This document shows, piece by piece, positions 7,055 through 16,487 of a DNA stretch of 64,000 nt. Position numbers and translations under genes: made by a program. Under the pieces are notes generated by a model. It was not told the origin of the DNA and did not search any database. It saw only the letters and a list, made by a program, of their open reading frames with translations. How positions within the stretch are numbered: the stretch's first letter is position 1; every line of letters begins with the position of its first letter. The stretch is from Haloplanus sp. CK5-1 (GTDB lineage Archaea; Halobacteriota; Halobacteria; Halobacteriales; Haloferacaceae), in contig NZ_CP147505.1 in assembly GCF_037201915.1 (NCBI RefSeq), positions 1,550,001 through 1,614,000 on the forward strand, read 5' to 3'.

Positions 7055-8668
7055 ATGCAGAAACCGCTTCTCGTGACCGACTTCCTCGACAGGGCCAGAG
7101 AGTACTACGGCGACCACGAGGCGGTCGTCGCGACGACCGGCGACCGGTACACGTACGACGAACTCGGCGAGCGAGCCGATCGGTTCTCCGCCGCGCTGCA
7201 GGCCCGCGGCGTCGGGAAGGGCGACCGAGTGGCGGTACTCGATCCGAACACGCACTACCACCTAGAGGCGGCCTACGGCAGTATGCAACTCGGCGCGATC
7301 CACACGCCACTCAACTACCGTCTGACGGCCGACGACTTCGAGTACATCCTGACCGACGCCGGCGTGGACGCCATCTACGCCGACGCCGAGTACGCCGGCC
7401 GGATCGAGGCCGTCCGCGATGCCGTCCCGACCGAGACGTTCGTCACGAACGATCCCGAGGCGGTCGACGGCGACTGGGAGGGGTTCGACGCCGTCCTCGA
7501 AGACGCGGGGGCCGACTACGACCGCCCCGAGATGAACGAAAAAGAGGTGATCACCCTCAACTACACGTCGGGGACGACGGGCGATCCGAAGGGTGTGATG
7601 CGCACCCACCGGACGGAGACGCTCCACGCCTACGTCGTGACGATCCACCAGAACATCGCGGACGACGACGTCTACCTCTGGACGCTGCCGATGTTCCACG
7701 TCAACGGCTGGGGACACATCTTCGCGATCACGGGCATGGGGGCGAAACAGGTCTGTACGCGCGGCATCGACGCCGAGTGGATCTTCGACACCGTCGTCGC
7801 GGAGGACGTCTCCTATCTCTGTGCCGCGCCGACGGTGTTGAACATGCTCATCGACCACTACGAGGGAACCGACGTGACGACGGCGGGCGACAACGACGTG
7901 CGCATCGCCACCGCGGGGTCGGCCCCGCCGGAGACGACGATCCGCACCGTCGAGGACGAGTTCGGCTGGTATCTCACTCACGTCTACGGTGCGACTGAGA
8001 CGGGGCCACTCGTCACCACCTCCGACGCCCGGCGGCTGTTCGACGACGGCTCGGACGACCGATTCGCGGTAAAGAAACGCCAGGGACTGGGCTATCTCGG
8101 CACCGAGATCAGGGTCGTCGACGACGACGGCGAGGACGTGCCCCGCGACGACGAGACCATCGGGGAGGTCGTCGTCCGTGGCAACCAGGTGATGGAGGGG
8201 TACTGGGAGAACCCCGAGGCGACCGAGGAGGCCTTCTCCGACCGTGTCGAGGGTTACTACCACATGGGTGACCTCGCGACGGTCGACGAGAACGGCATGA
8301 TCTCGATCCAGGACCGCAAGAAGGACATCATCATCTCCGGCGGGGAGAACATCTCCAGCATCGAACTCGAGGACACGCTGTTCGACCACCCGGACGTGGG
8401 GTCGGTGGCCGTCATTCCCGCGCCCAGCGAGAGGTGGGGCGAGGAACCGAAGGCCTTCGTCGTCCCCGCGAACGGCGACCCCGACGCGCCGGGCGTCGAC
8501 GCCGAGACCCTGATCGAGTTCACGCGGGAGCGACTCGCGGGGTTCAAGACGGTCCGGCGCGTTGAGTTCGTCTCCGAACTGCCGACGACCGCGACGGGGA
8601 AGGTCCAGAAGTACGAACTCAGGTCGAAGGAGTGGGACGACGAGGAGCGGATGGTCGGCGAGGGGTAG
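7055..8668 (+). CDS. AMP-forming acyl-CoA synthetase
   Basis: A 537-residue adenylate-forming enzyme that activates a carboxylic acid with ATP and CoA. The P-loop-like motif YTSGTTGDPKGV (near residue 170), VYGATETG, GYWENPEAT, the YYHMGDLATVD hinge region and the C-terminal catalytic lysine motif PTTATGKVQKYEL are all present. The overall sequence is closest to medium/long-chain fatty acid CoA ligases, but the acid cannot be deduced. The start at 7055 lies about 30 bases after AACAATTATGG, a plausible TATA element; ORF extension to 6974 lacks similarity. Confidence 0.93.
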   Translation: MQKPLLVTDFLDRAREYYGDHEAVVATTGDRYTYDELGERADRFSAALQARGVGKGDRVAVLDPNTHYHLEAAYGSMQLGAIHTPLNYRLTADDFEYILTDAGVDAIYADAEYAGRIEAVRDAVPTETFVTNDPEAVDGDWEGFDAVLEDAGADYDRPEMNEKEVITLNYTSGTTGDPKGVMRTHRTETLHAYVVTIHQNIADDDVYLWTLPMFHVNGWGHIFAITGMGAKQVCTRGIDAEWIFDTVVAEDVSYLCAAPTVLNMLIDHYEGTDVTTAGDNDVRIATAGSAPPETTIRTVEDEFGWYLTHVYGATETGPLVTTSDARRLFDDGSDDRFAVKKRQGLGYLGTEIRVVDDDGEDVPRDDETIGEVVVRGNQVMEGYWENPEATEEAFSDRVEGYYHMGDLATVDENGMISIQDRKKDIIISGGENISSIELEDTLFDHPDVGSVAVIPAPSERWGEEPKAFVVPANGDPDAPGVDAETLIEFTRERLAGFKTVRRVEFVSELPTTATGKVQKYELRSKEWDDEERMVGEG

Positions 8669-8753
8669 TCCGACGGCTCCGTAACCCGGCCGTTGGGTCC
8701 GATATACGACACGTACCGAATACGTTTTCACCCGATCCCGGAACGGAACGTGT

Positions 8754-10862
8754 ATGTCGAGCACTCGGTCGGAAAACAGCCACGTCTTCGGTCACGATAC
8801 CGTGACCGTCCTCTGTGTCGACGACGATCGGGCGCTACTGGAACTGACGGCCGACGCGCTCGAAACCGAGGACGACCGCTTCCGGGTGTTGACCGAGGAG
8901 CGCCCGGCGGCTGGGATCGACCGACTCGAGGCGGAACCGGTCGACTGTGTCGTGAGTGACTACCGGATGCCGAAGATGGACGGCATCGAGTTCCTCACCG
9001 CCGTTCGGGATCGGTTTCCGGATCTGCCGTTCATTCTGTTCACGGGCGAAGGCTCCGAGACGATCGCGAGCGAGGCGATCTCGGCGGGCGCGACCGACTA
9101 CCTCCGGAAGCGGACGGGGGCGGACCAGTACACGTTGTTGGCCAACCGTATCGGCAACGCGGTCGAGAACGCGAGGATGCAACGCCAACGCCAGCGCCAC
9201 TTGGAGGCGATCGAGACCGCGCAGGAGGGGATCAGCATCCTCTCGAACGACGGCTACTTCACCTACGTCAACGAGTCATACGCGGCCCTGTATGGGTACG
9301 AACCGGAATCACTGATCGGCGAACACTGGGAACTGCTCTATCCGGACGGGAAAGCCGAGACCGTCCGGAACGAAATCCTCCCGACGGTCGAAGCGGAAGG
9401 GTACTGGCACGGCTACACCACCGGCATCCGCGCCGACGGCAGCACGTTCACGGAGGATCACGTCCTCTCGACGACCGACGGCGGGGAGCTGGTCTGTACC
9501 GTCCGCGACGTCACGGAACAGCGCCGACGGAGCCGGGAACTGGAGGCGCGGACGGAAGCGATAGAGGCGGCCATAGACGGTGTCGCGGTCCTCGACGAAG
9601 GCGGCGAGTACACCTACGTCAATCAGGCCCACGCCGACGTCTACGGCTACGACACACCCGAGGCGTTCCGAGGCGAGTCGTGGCGGCTGTGCTACGGCGA
9701 CGACGAAATCGACCGGTTCGAAGCGGAGGTGTGGGCCGTCCTCGAGGAGCGCGGATCGTGGCGGGGCGAGGCCGTCGGGAGGCGGCGTGACGGGAGCACG
9801 TTTCCCCAAGAGCTGTCGCTCACTCTCCTCGACGACGGCAGGGTGATCTGTATCGTCCGCGACATCACCGAGCGAAAGCACCGCGAGCGCGAGCGGGTCT
9901 TCTTCGAACGGGCGGTCGAACAGATCGGCACTGGCGTCGCCGCGTACGACGGGACGGGCGAGATACAGTACGTCAACGAGTCCTACGCGGAACTGCTCGG
10001 GACGACTCCGGACCGACTGATCGGATCGCCCGTCTACGCGGCGAACCCCGAGTTCGACCCGGAGCGGTTCGCGGAGTACTGGACGTCGTTCGACCGTGGC
10101 GAGACGCGCGTCCACGAGACGGTCCACGAGCGGTACGATACCGGCGAACGGTTCCCCGTGCGAGCGTCGACGACACGCGTTCGCATCCACGGGATCGAGT
10201 ACCACATCGGCACGGTGAGCGACATCACCGAGCGGAAGGCACGCGAAACCCAACTCGAACGCGAAATCGAGCGACTCGACGAGTTCGCTAGCATCATCTC
10301 CCACGACCTCCGGAACCCGTTGAGCGTCGCTCAGGGGCGACTCGAACTACTGGATATCGACGGCGAGAGCGAGCATCTCCCAGTGATCGAGGACGCACTC
10401 GCGCGGATGGAGGTGATCGTCGACGACACGCTCACGCTCGCTCGGGAGGGGAAGACCGTCGACGAGACGGAACCGATCGCACTCCCCGAGTTCGCCCGGA
10501 CCTGCTGGGACACCGTCGACACCGCCGACGCCGAACTCGTCGTGGTCGACGACGTCTCCCTCCGTGCGGACCCGGAACGTCTGCGGAGTCTGCTGGAGAA
10601 CGTCTTTCGGAACGCGGTCGAACACGGCGGTCCGACGGTGACGGTCCGCGTCGGCCGGCTCGACGACGGCTTCTACGTGGAGGACGACGGCCCTGGTATC
10701 CCCGACGCCGACCGGGACGACGTGTTCGACCACGGGTTCTCGACTGCTCCCGACAGCACGGGACTCGGTCTGGCGTCGGTCGAACAGATCGTGGAGGCCC
10801 ACGGCTGGACGATCGAGCTGGCAGACGCTACCGACGGTGCGCGCTTCGAGATCCGCTGCTGA
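8754..10862 (+). CDS. REC-PAS-PAS-PAS hybrid sensor histidine kinase
   Basis: A 702-residue soluble signalling protein. An N-terminal receiver domain (residues about 15-130) has DDD at 23-25, the phospho-acceptor Asp69 in SDYRMP and Lys119. Three PAS domains follow (about 150-265, 270-385 and 390-500), each ending in a CTVRDVTE- or DITER-type linker. The kinase core has His517 in ISHDLRNPL, an N box ENVFRNAVEHG and a G box DDGPGIPDADRDDVF with GLGLASV. No membrane segment is visible, so it likely senses a cytoplasmic cue such as redox or light. It is monocistronic; a target regulator is not adjacent. Confidence 0.93.
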   Translation: MSSTRSENSHVFGHDTVTVLCVDDDRALLELTADALETEDDRFRVLTEERPAAGIDRLEAEPVDCVVSDYRMPKMDGIEFLTAVRDRFPDLPFILFTGEGSETIASEAISAGATDYLRKRTGADQYTLLANRIGNAVENARMQRQRQRHLEAIETAQEGISILSNDGYFTYVNESYAALYGYEPESLIGEHWELLYPDGKAETVRNEILPTVEAEGYWHGYTTGIRADGSTFTEDHVLSTTDGGELVCTVRDVTEQRRRSRELEARTEAIEAAIDGVAVLDEGGEYTYVNQAHADVYGYDTPEAFRGESWRLCYGDDEIDRFEAEVWAVLEERGSWRGEAVGRRRDGSTFPQELSLTLLDDGRVICIVRDITERKHRERERVFFERAVEQIGTGVAAYDGTGEIQYVNESYAELLGTTPDRLIGSPVYAANPEFDPERFAEYWTSFDRGETRVHETVHERYDTGERFPVRASTTRVRIHGIEYHIGTVSDITERKARETQLEREIERLDEFASIISHDLRNPLSVAQGRLELLDIDGESEHLPVIEDALARMEVIVDDTLTLAREGKTVDETEPIALPEFARTCWDTVDTADAELVVVDDVSLRADPERLRSLLENVFRNAVEHGGPTVTVRVGRLDDGFYVEDDGPGIPDADRDDVFDHGFSTAPDSTGLGLASVEQIVEAHGWTIELADATDGARFEIRC

Positions 10863-10873
10863 GGCGCCCGGGA

Positions 10874-11383
10874 TCAGTCTTCGCCGACGACCTCGGACGT
10901 CTCGGCGTACAATGTCCCCCTGTCGATGTACTCGTCGGCGGCGTACGCACCCATCTCTCCGTCGACCTCCTTGACGACCTCTGCCGGCGTCCCGGCGACC
11001 AGCGTTCCCGGCGGGACCTCCGTTCCCTCGGTGACGACGCTCCCGGCGGCGACGATGGCGCCCTCGCCGACCGTGGCGTCGTCGAGGACGACCGAACCCA
11101 TGCCGATCAGCGCCTCCTCCTCGACTGTCGCCGCGTGGACGATGGCCGTGTGGCCGACGGTGACCCGACGACCGACGACGGCGTCCTCGTGGCAGACGGC
11201 GTTGTCCTGGACGTTCGCCCCTTCGCGGATCACGATCGGTTCCGAGTCGCCGCGGAGGGAGGTGTTGGGCCACACCGACGCGTCCCGTTCGACGGTGACG
11301 TCGCCGACGACGACCGCCGCGTCGTCGACGTACGCCTCGTCGTGAACCGTCGGTTCGACACCGTCGAGTGATCTGAGTACCAT
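10874..11383 (-). CDS. Gamma-class carbonic anhydrase family protein
   Basis: A 169-residue left-handed beta-helix protein built from hexapeptide repeats (for example IREGANVQDNAV, VTVGHTAIVHAATV). The three zinc-ligand histidines typical of gamma carbonic anhydrases are present in CHED, VGHTA and IVHAA. Likely activity is reversible hydration of CO2 or a related transferase/scaffold role; many homologues have not been tested. The real start is the ATG at 11383, since the ORF upstream runs through the opsin gene shadow. The gene is downstream of halorhodopsin on the same strand with a gap of about 70 bases. Confidence 0.88.
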   Translation of the reverse strand: MVLRSLDGVEPTVHDEAYVDDAAVVVGDVTVERDASVWPNTSLRGDSEPIVIREGANVQDNAVCHEDAVVGRRVTVGHTAIVHAATVEEEALIGMGSVVLDDATVGEGAIVAAGSVVTEGTEVPPGTLVAGTPAEVVKEVDGEMGAYAADEYIDRGTLYAETSEVVGED

Positions 11384-11454
11384 GGCACCCCCCACGGACA
11401 CCACGGATAAAATCGCACCGGATGCGCCGCCGGCGTCGGCGACGGGTCGTCCGG

Positions 11455-12291
11455 TCAGTCGTCGCCGGGGACCGGACCGCCGAAGGCGTCGCCGCCGAGG
11501 GTGCGGTCGTTGTTCGCGACCCACCGAAGCAGGAGGAACGCGAACACGTACTTCGCGAGGATGTCGAGGCCGGAGTAGCCCCACGAGGTGACGCCGACGC
11601 TCAGGAGCGCCAGCCCCTCGGAGCCGAGCGCCCAGAGGATCGGGTAGCCGAACCACAGGACGACGGTGAGGTTCCGGAGCGTGCCGAAGATTTCGCCGGT
11701 GCCGGCGGCTGCGGCGTCGGCGGGCCACTCGAACAGCAGGATGTACACCACGGCGAGGAAGAAGGCACAGCTGATCGCGTAGAACAGCCAGCGAAACAGC
11801 ACGGACGAGGTGATCAGCGCGGCCGCGAGTCCCGTGATGCACATCCCGACGTCCATCGTGATCGCGGTGAACAGTTTCGTGAAGTCGGTGCCGGCGAGCA
11901 GGCCGAGTGCGGCCAGGATCGCCGGCGTCGAGAACGTCCACGTGAGATACCGACCCCACGGCGACAGCACCTCCTGGCCGGCGAGGGCGTGGCCGGCGGG
12001 CATCTCGAGGAGTCCGACCGTCAGCCCGGACGCGAGGCTCGTGTAGGAGGAGATGGATACCAGCGGCACCAGCAGCGTCGCGACCCAGATCAGTTTCGCG
12101 CGCTCCCCCTGGACGTTGCGACCCATGTAGACGAACAGCAGGATCGAAAGCCCGGCCAGGGCGATGTTCACCCAGAGCGAACTGTTCAACAGCACGTCGT
12201 TTTGGATTTCGGTCAGGACCTCGCCCTGCGCCTGCAGGGGGGCACCGAACTGTGCACCCGTCGCCGCCTCGGTGAGGAACGTTTCGATCAT
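11455..12291 (-). CDS. hop: Halorhodopsin (light-driven chloride pump)
   Basis: A 278-residue seven-helix retinal protein. The helix C signature reads RYLTWTFSTPAILAALG: Thr117 at the bacteriorhodopsin Asp85 position, Ser121 at Thr89, and Ala128 at Asp96, which is the T-S-A pattern of chloride pumps rather than proton pumps. The retinal lysine is Lys247 in LDILAKYVF. Light would drive Cl- inward and help maintain internal salt and membrane potential. The start at 12291 is chosen because upstream residues are not helix-like. A TATA-like TTAGTTATTGG lies near 12355-12366. No opsin-related brp/blh gene is nearby. Confidence 0.96.
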   Translation of the reverse strand: MIETFLTEAATGAQFGAPLQAQGEVLTEIQNDVLLNSSLWVNIALAGLSILLFVYMGRNVQGERAKLIWVATLLVPLVSISSYTSLASGLTVGLLEMPAGHALAGQEVLSPWGRYLTWTFSTPAILAALGLLAGTDFTKLFTAITMDVGMCITGLAAALITSSVLFRWLFYAISCAFFLAVVYILLFEWPADAAAAGTGEIFGTLRNLTVVLWFGYPILWALGSEGLALLSVGVTSWGYSGLDILAKYVFAFLLLRWVANNDRTLGGDAFGGPVPGDD

Positions 12292-12432
12292 CGTCGTGCT
12301 CCGTCGACCGTCTCGACCGACAGTCGGACGGTCACCACCCCTTGTGATTTGTCGAACCAATAACTAACGGTGGGGTCGAGTGCGGTTCCGTCATCACAAC
12401 CCGACAGAACGTGACAATCCGGCGACGCGAGG

Positions 12433-12927
12433 TCACTCCAGTCGCTCGGCGTACGCGACGTCCCGGTCGGTCGCGGTCGGTCTGTCGCCGTCGAGTTCGA
12501 TCCGCCAGCCCTCGATGGCGGTCGGGTCGTCGAGCGCCGCCCGGAGGGTGGACCGCACGTCCCGGAGGTCGACCCCGTAGTAGTCGTCGGGGACGCCGTG
12601 GAGATACTCCAGAGCCGTCTCGAACAGCGACCGCATCCCGTCGTCGTTCTCGAAGTCGAAGTGCTTGTACGCGCCTGCCGCGACCTGAACCATCCCGTGG
12701 AGGAAGGCGCTCTCGGTCGATCCGCTCCCGTAGTTGTACCACTCGTCCTCGAAACAGTCGTGTGACTCGTGGAACGCACCGGCGTTGTAGAGGCGGACGC
12801 CGTGGACCACCGCCCGCCGGAGGGTCCCGTGTTCCCACCCGTTCGACTCGCCGCGGTTCGCCCGCCAGCCCGTGGGGTCGCCCGATGTCGGCGGGCCGAC
12901 GCCGTGGTCGCGGGTGTGGTCGTCCAT
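12433..12927 (-). CDS. DUF309 family protein
   Basis: A 164-residue alpha-helical protein of the DUF309 family. The conserved block [16 protein letters not shown] matches the family pattern (small-x-EaHxxxExxW), followed by [18 protein letters not shown] and the [10 protein letters not shown] helix. The His/Glu pattern suggests metal binding, but the biochemical role is unknown. It starts at ATG 12927 and is followed upstream by the unrelated 458-residue protein on the same strand, with a gap of about 60 bases. Confidence 0.85.
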   Translation of the reverse strand: MDDHTRDHGVGPPTSGDPTGWRANRGESNGWEHGTLRRAVVHGVRLYNAGAFHESHDCFEDEWYNYGSGSTESAFLHGMVQVAAGAYKHFDFENDDGMRSLFETALEYLHGVPDDYYGVDLRDVRSTLRAALDDPTAIEGWRIELDGDRPTATDRDVAYAERLE

Positions 12928-12990
12928 ACCACACGCAGACGGGCCACAGGCCTAAGCGCTGCGGTGGGGGGACCGACACGCCCACGGCGC

Positions 12991-14367
12991 TCAGGCGTCG
13001 TCGAGGTTCCCGTCCCACCGCAGACCGTCGACGACGTCGGCGAGGTGCCGGCCCGCGCCGTCGATGCGGTCACTGACTGCTCCGAGCGACTCCACGACGG
13101 CCTCGATCGTCTCCGGGTCGTGCAGGTCGCCCTCGGACACGATGGGGGAGGCGGCGTAGCTCTCGATCGGAAGCGGGTGGCCGTCCGTCACCGCGTCCAT
13201 CGCGCGGTCCGTCGCCGCCGGTGTCGCCTCCCGCATCCGTTCGAGAACGAGCAGCATCGAGACGAGGTCGCGATACTGTTCCTGCGCCCACGCCGCGGAG
13301 TCGTGTCGGACGCCGAACGTCCCCTCGACGTGGGCGACGATGTCGTCCACCCGGTGGACGGTCTTCGCCAGCGACTCGCCGTCCGGAATCCGCGGGAGGT
13401 TGTCGACGGTGAAGCCCCGGGTGTACAGTTCGTAGTACACCTCGACGGGCGGCATCGTGCCGGCGCCGTCGTCCCGTGTGTGCTCCAACACCGCGGTTCG
13501 GCTCTCCTCGTCTTGGATCCGGAACCAGTACTGGTCGAAGCTGAACCGCGTGAACGCGGTCGCCCGAAGGTACAGGTCCCCGTCGGATCGGAGCAGGAGC
13601 ACCGTCACCGCGGGGAGAGCCTCGCCCCGGTGGTCCCGACTGGCCGGGACCGTGTAGGGCGGTTCGGTCGGCGGTTCGTCCGCGTGCCACTCGATCATGT
13701 CGATGTCGCGCACCTTCGGCAGGACCGCCGCGCCGTCGACGTCGTACCTCGTCACGATCTCCGCGGCGACCTCGCGGCGTCGGTCGGCGTCGGTGAAGAC
13801 GTCTCCGACGACGCCGAGGCCGAGGTCGTCGAGCGAGAACTCCTCGTCCGGGATCGATATCTGGAGGCCCAATCCGAGAGCGTACGTCTTCAGCAACGCT
13901 GAGAGGGTACTCATCGCCACCTGCACCAACGGGTGGCTGTCGGTGGCGGCGGACGCGAGGGTCGCGTGGAGCGAACACAGATAGTCGAGTTCGTGTGGGC
14001 GGCGTGGGGCTGGCGCAGTCGGGTCGGCGAACCCCGTCCACAGGAGCGCGCGACGGACGTTCACCGGAATCCGCTCGTAGTCGCCGTTCGGCCGGAGTTC
14101 GGTGCGCCGTGGATCGGTGAGTCGGAACACGTACCGATCGGAGTCGTCGGCGTCGGTCGCGTCGACGAGGTGGTGGGTGCAGACGACGTCGGCGCCGGAC
14201 GTGGCGGCCTGGAGTTGGAGGTCGACGGTTCGGGTGTCCGCCCACGTCGACGCGTCGACTGCGTCGCGGTCGGTCGGGGTTGCGAGATGTGCTTCGCCGA
14301 GCAGGTAGTACTCGAGTGGGCCGTCGACGATGGGATACGAGATGGTCGGGAGATCGGTGATGTCCAT
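12991..14367 (-). CDS. Uncharacterised 458-residue acidic protein
   Basis: A 458-residue protein without signal peptide or membrane segment. I do not recognise the family. The N-terminal part (MDITDLPTISYPIVDGPLEYYLLGE) is beta-rich; a central helix LVQVAMSTLSALLKTYALGLG is hydrophobic but probably internal; the C-terminal third is helical with QYRDLVSMLLVLERMREATP. Negative charge and codon use match the chromosome. The start follows TACTAACCGATAGGC by about 20 bases. It runs divergently from the aspartoacylase-like gene, with a spacer of about 100 bases. Confidence 0.7.
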   Translation of the reverse strand: MDITDLPTISYPIVDGPLEYYLLGEAHLATPTDRDAVDASTWADTRTVDLQLQAATSGADVVCTHHLVDATDADDSDRYVFRLTDPRRTELRPNGDYERIPVNVRRALLWTGFADPTAPAPRRPHELDYLCSLHATLASAATDSHPLVQVAMSTLSALLKTYALGLGLQISIPDEEFSLDDLGLGVVGDVFTDADRRREVAAEIVTRYDVDGAAVLPKVRDIDMIEWHADEPPTEPPYTVPASRDHRGEALPAVTVLLLRSDGDLYLRATAFTRFSFDQYWFRIQDEESRTAVLEHTRDDGAGTMPPVEVYYELYTRGFTVDNLPRIPDGESLAKTVHRVDDIVAHVEGTFGVRHDSAAWAQEQYRDLVSMLLVLERMREATPAATDRAMDAVTDGHPLPIESYAASPIVSEGDLHDPETIEAVVESLGAVSDRIDGAGRHLADVVDGLRWDGNLDDA

Positions 14368-14466
14368 GGAAACCGAACGCTCGCCTATCGGTTAGTAGTA
14401 CGTGTAGCCCCGCCCGGATCGAACCGACACGGAACGCACTTCAACGCCGACGACTAGAGACGAACA

Positions 14467-15321
14467 ATGAGGATTCGAGAGTTCGGCGACGACCCGGACG
14501 TGGCGGTCGTCGCGGCGATTCACGGCGACGAACCCTGTGGTCCGCAGGCGGTCGACGCCTTGCTCGCCGACCCACCGGCGTTCCAGCGCCCGGTGAAGTT
14601 CGTCGTCGCCAACGAGCGAGCACTGGATGCCGGGGCACGCTACCTCGACGACGACCTCAACCGCTCGTTTCCCGGCGACGACGTCGCCGAGAGCCACGAA
14701 CGGCGGCTGGCGGCCCGCCTCCTGGCGGAACTGGACGGCTGTACGACGCTCTCGCTACACTCCACGCAGTCGTACGCGAACCCGTTCGCACTGGTCGACA
14801 CCGTCGATCCCGGGATCGCCGCGATCTGTGAATGGCTCCCCGTCGACGCGGTGGTGGAGACGGCGGCCTACGCCGACGGTCGGCTGATCTCCTACCCCGG
14901 GACGGTCGAGGTGGAGTGTGGCCTCCAAGGGTCGGAGTTGGCGGCGGCGAACGCCCGATCGCTCGTCGAGGCGTTCCTCGTCGCGACCGGGGCTCTCGAC
15001 CCGGAAGCCGAGACGGAGGCGGACGGCGACATCCCGGTGTTCCGGCTCACGGACCGGGTGCCGAAGGCACCGGCCGACGACTACGAGGTGTTCGTCGACA
15101 ACTTCGAACGCGTCGCCGCGGGCGTCCCCTTCGCCTCGGCCGACGGCGACGACCACGTGGCCGACGACGCGTTCTATCCGATCTTGATGTCTCCGGAGGG
15201 GTACGAGAACGTGTTCGGCTACGCCGGCGACCGGGTGGGACGGCTAGCCGACGTCGATGACGGTCAGTCCTCACGGGGCGCGAGTTCGACCAGCGTGAGG
15301 TCCCGATCCAGCATACAGTAG
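14467..15321 (+). CDS. Succinylglutamate desuccinylase/aspartoacylase family hydrolase (M14-like)
   Basis: A 284-residue zinc hydrolase. Zinc ligands His19 and Glu22 lie in AIHGDEPCG, the third ligand His98 in LSLHST, and the substrate-binding DDDLNRSFPG is at 61-70. The catalytic Glu is probably in GTVEVECG. The reaction would be removal of an acyl group from an amino acid or a related amide; the substrate is not known. The last about 18 residues (Ser/Arg-rich) overlap the convergent UPF0179 gene by 58 bases and look like a read-through tail rather than a conserved end. Confidence 0.88.
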   Translation: MRIREFGDDPDVAVVAAIHGDEPCGPQAVDALLADPPAFQRPVKFVVANERALDAGARYLDDDLNRSFPGDDVAESHERRLAARLLAELDGCTTLSLHSTQSYANPFALVDTVDPGIAAICEWLPVDAVVETAAYADGRLISYPGTVEVECGLQGSELAAANARSLVEAFLVATGALDPEAETEADGDIPVFRLTDRVPKAPADDYEVFVDNFERVAAGVPFASADGDDHVADDAFYPILMSPEGYENVFGYAGDRVGRLADVDDGQSSRGASSTSVRSRSSIQ

Positions 15322-15713
15322 TCGTGTGGCGGGTCCCCGAGCACCTCGTCGATGCGGTACTCGGCGTCGAAGTCGACACCGTCGGGAACACAGTAGGCGT
15401 GGCTCGGACAGTCGGTGTACGGACAGGCACCGGCGAGCCCCGCCTTGCTCCCGGCGTAGGCGGTCTGTGACGGCACGTTCGCGGGGGTCGGAGCGGGTTC
15501 GACCTCGACGGCTCGCACGCCGGCGTCGTGGACGGCACAGTCGAGCGTCTGGGCGTTCTCTCGGACGTCGGTGATCCGGTAGCGGGATCCGGGGGAGAGG
15601 TCGAGACACTGCCCGCGGTAGGGGCAGCCCTCACACGCGGTCGACTCGCCGCGGAACACGAACTCCCGACCCACCTCCGCGAGCCGCGTCCCGATGAGCG
15701 TGACCTCGGACAT
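15264..15713 (-). CDS. UPF0179 family cysteine-rich protein
   Basis: A 149-residue archaeal protein of family UPF0179. Cysteines are conserved in two clusters, C27/C30/C36 (CEGCPYRGQC) and CPYTDCPSHAYC, which suggests an Fe-S cluster or zinc site. The N-terminus VTLIGTRLAEVGREFVF is typical of the family. The function is not established. It is convergent with the aspartoacylase-like gene, with 58 bases of overlap, and lies just downstream of the DUF5820-like gene on the same strand. Confidence 0.9.
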   Translation of the reverse strand: MSEVTLIGTRLAEVGREFVFRGESTACEGCPYRGQCLDLSPGSRYRITDVRENAQTLDCAVHDAGVRAVEVEPAPTPANVPSQTAYAGSKAGLAGACPYTDCPSHAYCVPDGVDFDAEYRIDEVLGDPPHDYCMLDRDLTLVELAPRED

Positions 15714-15738
15714 GCCGCCACGTTCTGTGCCCGCGCGG

Positions 15739-16119
15739 TTAAGTCTCGCGACCGACGAGGGCGTCGAGCCGGTCGCAGTACGCCTCCCGGGGGACCTGGT
15801 AGACGGCGCGGTAGTCGATCTCTCCCGCGGCGAACGCGCCGGCCAGTTCGACGGCCGCGGCGACCGCTTTTGCCCGGGTGTCTCGGGTCTCTACCCGCGC
15901 GTCCACTTCGGGCTCGAGATAGAGCGTGACGGTCCACTCGTCGGACCCTCGCGCGCCCGGCCGCCGTCGGGGTGATCCGGGAGAGAGGTAGATCGTCGGG
16001 AGACAGGGGGCCGGGAACGCCTCGGTGTCGAACACGTCCGGGCGGTACGCCAACACCGCCCGGCCGTCCGACTCCTCGTGCCAGACCGTCCATCCGTCCG
16101 CGAGGCTGTCGAAACTCAC
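15739..16119 (-). CDS. DUF5820-like haloarchaeal protein
   Basis: A 126-residue protein starting at a GTG (16119) that yields the family-like beginning SFDSLADGWTVWHEESDG. Conserved blocks are VLAYRPDVFDTEAFPAPCLPTIYLS and a C-terminal YQVPREAYCDRLDALVG. There is no membrane segment, and the function is unknown. The ORF extends upstream to 16236, but those residues are Arg-rich and unlike the family. Same strand as UPF0179, with a gap of about 25 bases, so a two-gene unit is plausible. Confidence 0.75.
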   Translation of the reverse strand: MSFDSLADGWTVWHEESDGRAVLAYRPDVFDTEAFPAPCLPTIYLSPGSPRRRPGARGSDEWTVTLYLEPEVDARVETRDTRAKAVAAAVELAGAFAAGEIDYRAVYQVPREAYCDRLDALVGRET

Positions 16120-16487
16120 GTCCTCATCTCGGCAGCCCGGCCTCCAAGTAGCCTTCGCCCGCGGCAGGCGACGCACACGTGAAAGCGCGAGGCGGCGGCA
16201 CTCGAACGCTCGAGCGTCCACTGCCGGCCCCCGCACTCCGCAGGTGTGAGATCAACAGTTCTGGCGGTGCTGGACAAGGCTTATGTATATCAAATACTGA
16301 GAGTGTTTATAGTCTCGGGTACCAGCGGACCGAGTCGCCGTCCGTCGATGCCCCGCTCGCCGGCCTCCGACAGTCGCTCCGCGACGCCACGGTCGTGCTC
16401 GTGGTGTAATGCGTGCTCACACTTCGCGTCATCCCGGCGAGGGGACACGGCGTCGGCGGCGGTCGACCCCGAGACCCAGAATAGACA
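16120..16487 (+). promoter_or_regulatory. Leader/promoter region of the prkA operon
   Basis: A 368-base gap without a convincing gene. It holds two AT-rich patches, TTATGTATATC at 16281-16291 and TTTATAG at 16306-16312, either of which could be the TATA box of the operon. Both lie more than 150 bases before the first ATG, so the mRNA may carry an unusually long 5' leader for a haloarchaeon. Several short GC-rich inverted repeats are possible in the leader, but I could not settle on one structure. Confidence 0.45.

Noticed and set aside
15264-15321. Real C-terminal domain in the 58-base overlap of the aspartoacylase-like gene
   Set aside because: The tail is Ser/Arg-rich and antisense to conserved UPF0179 sequence; more likely a drifted stop codon than a domain.
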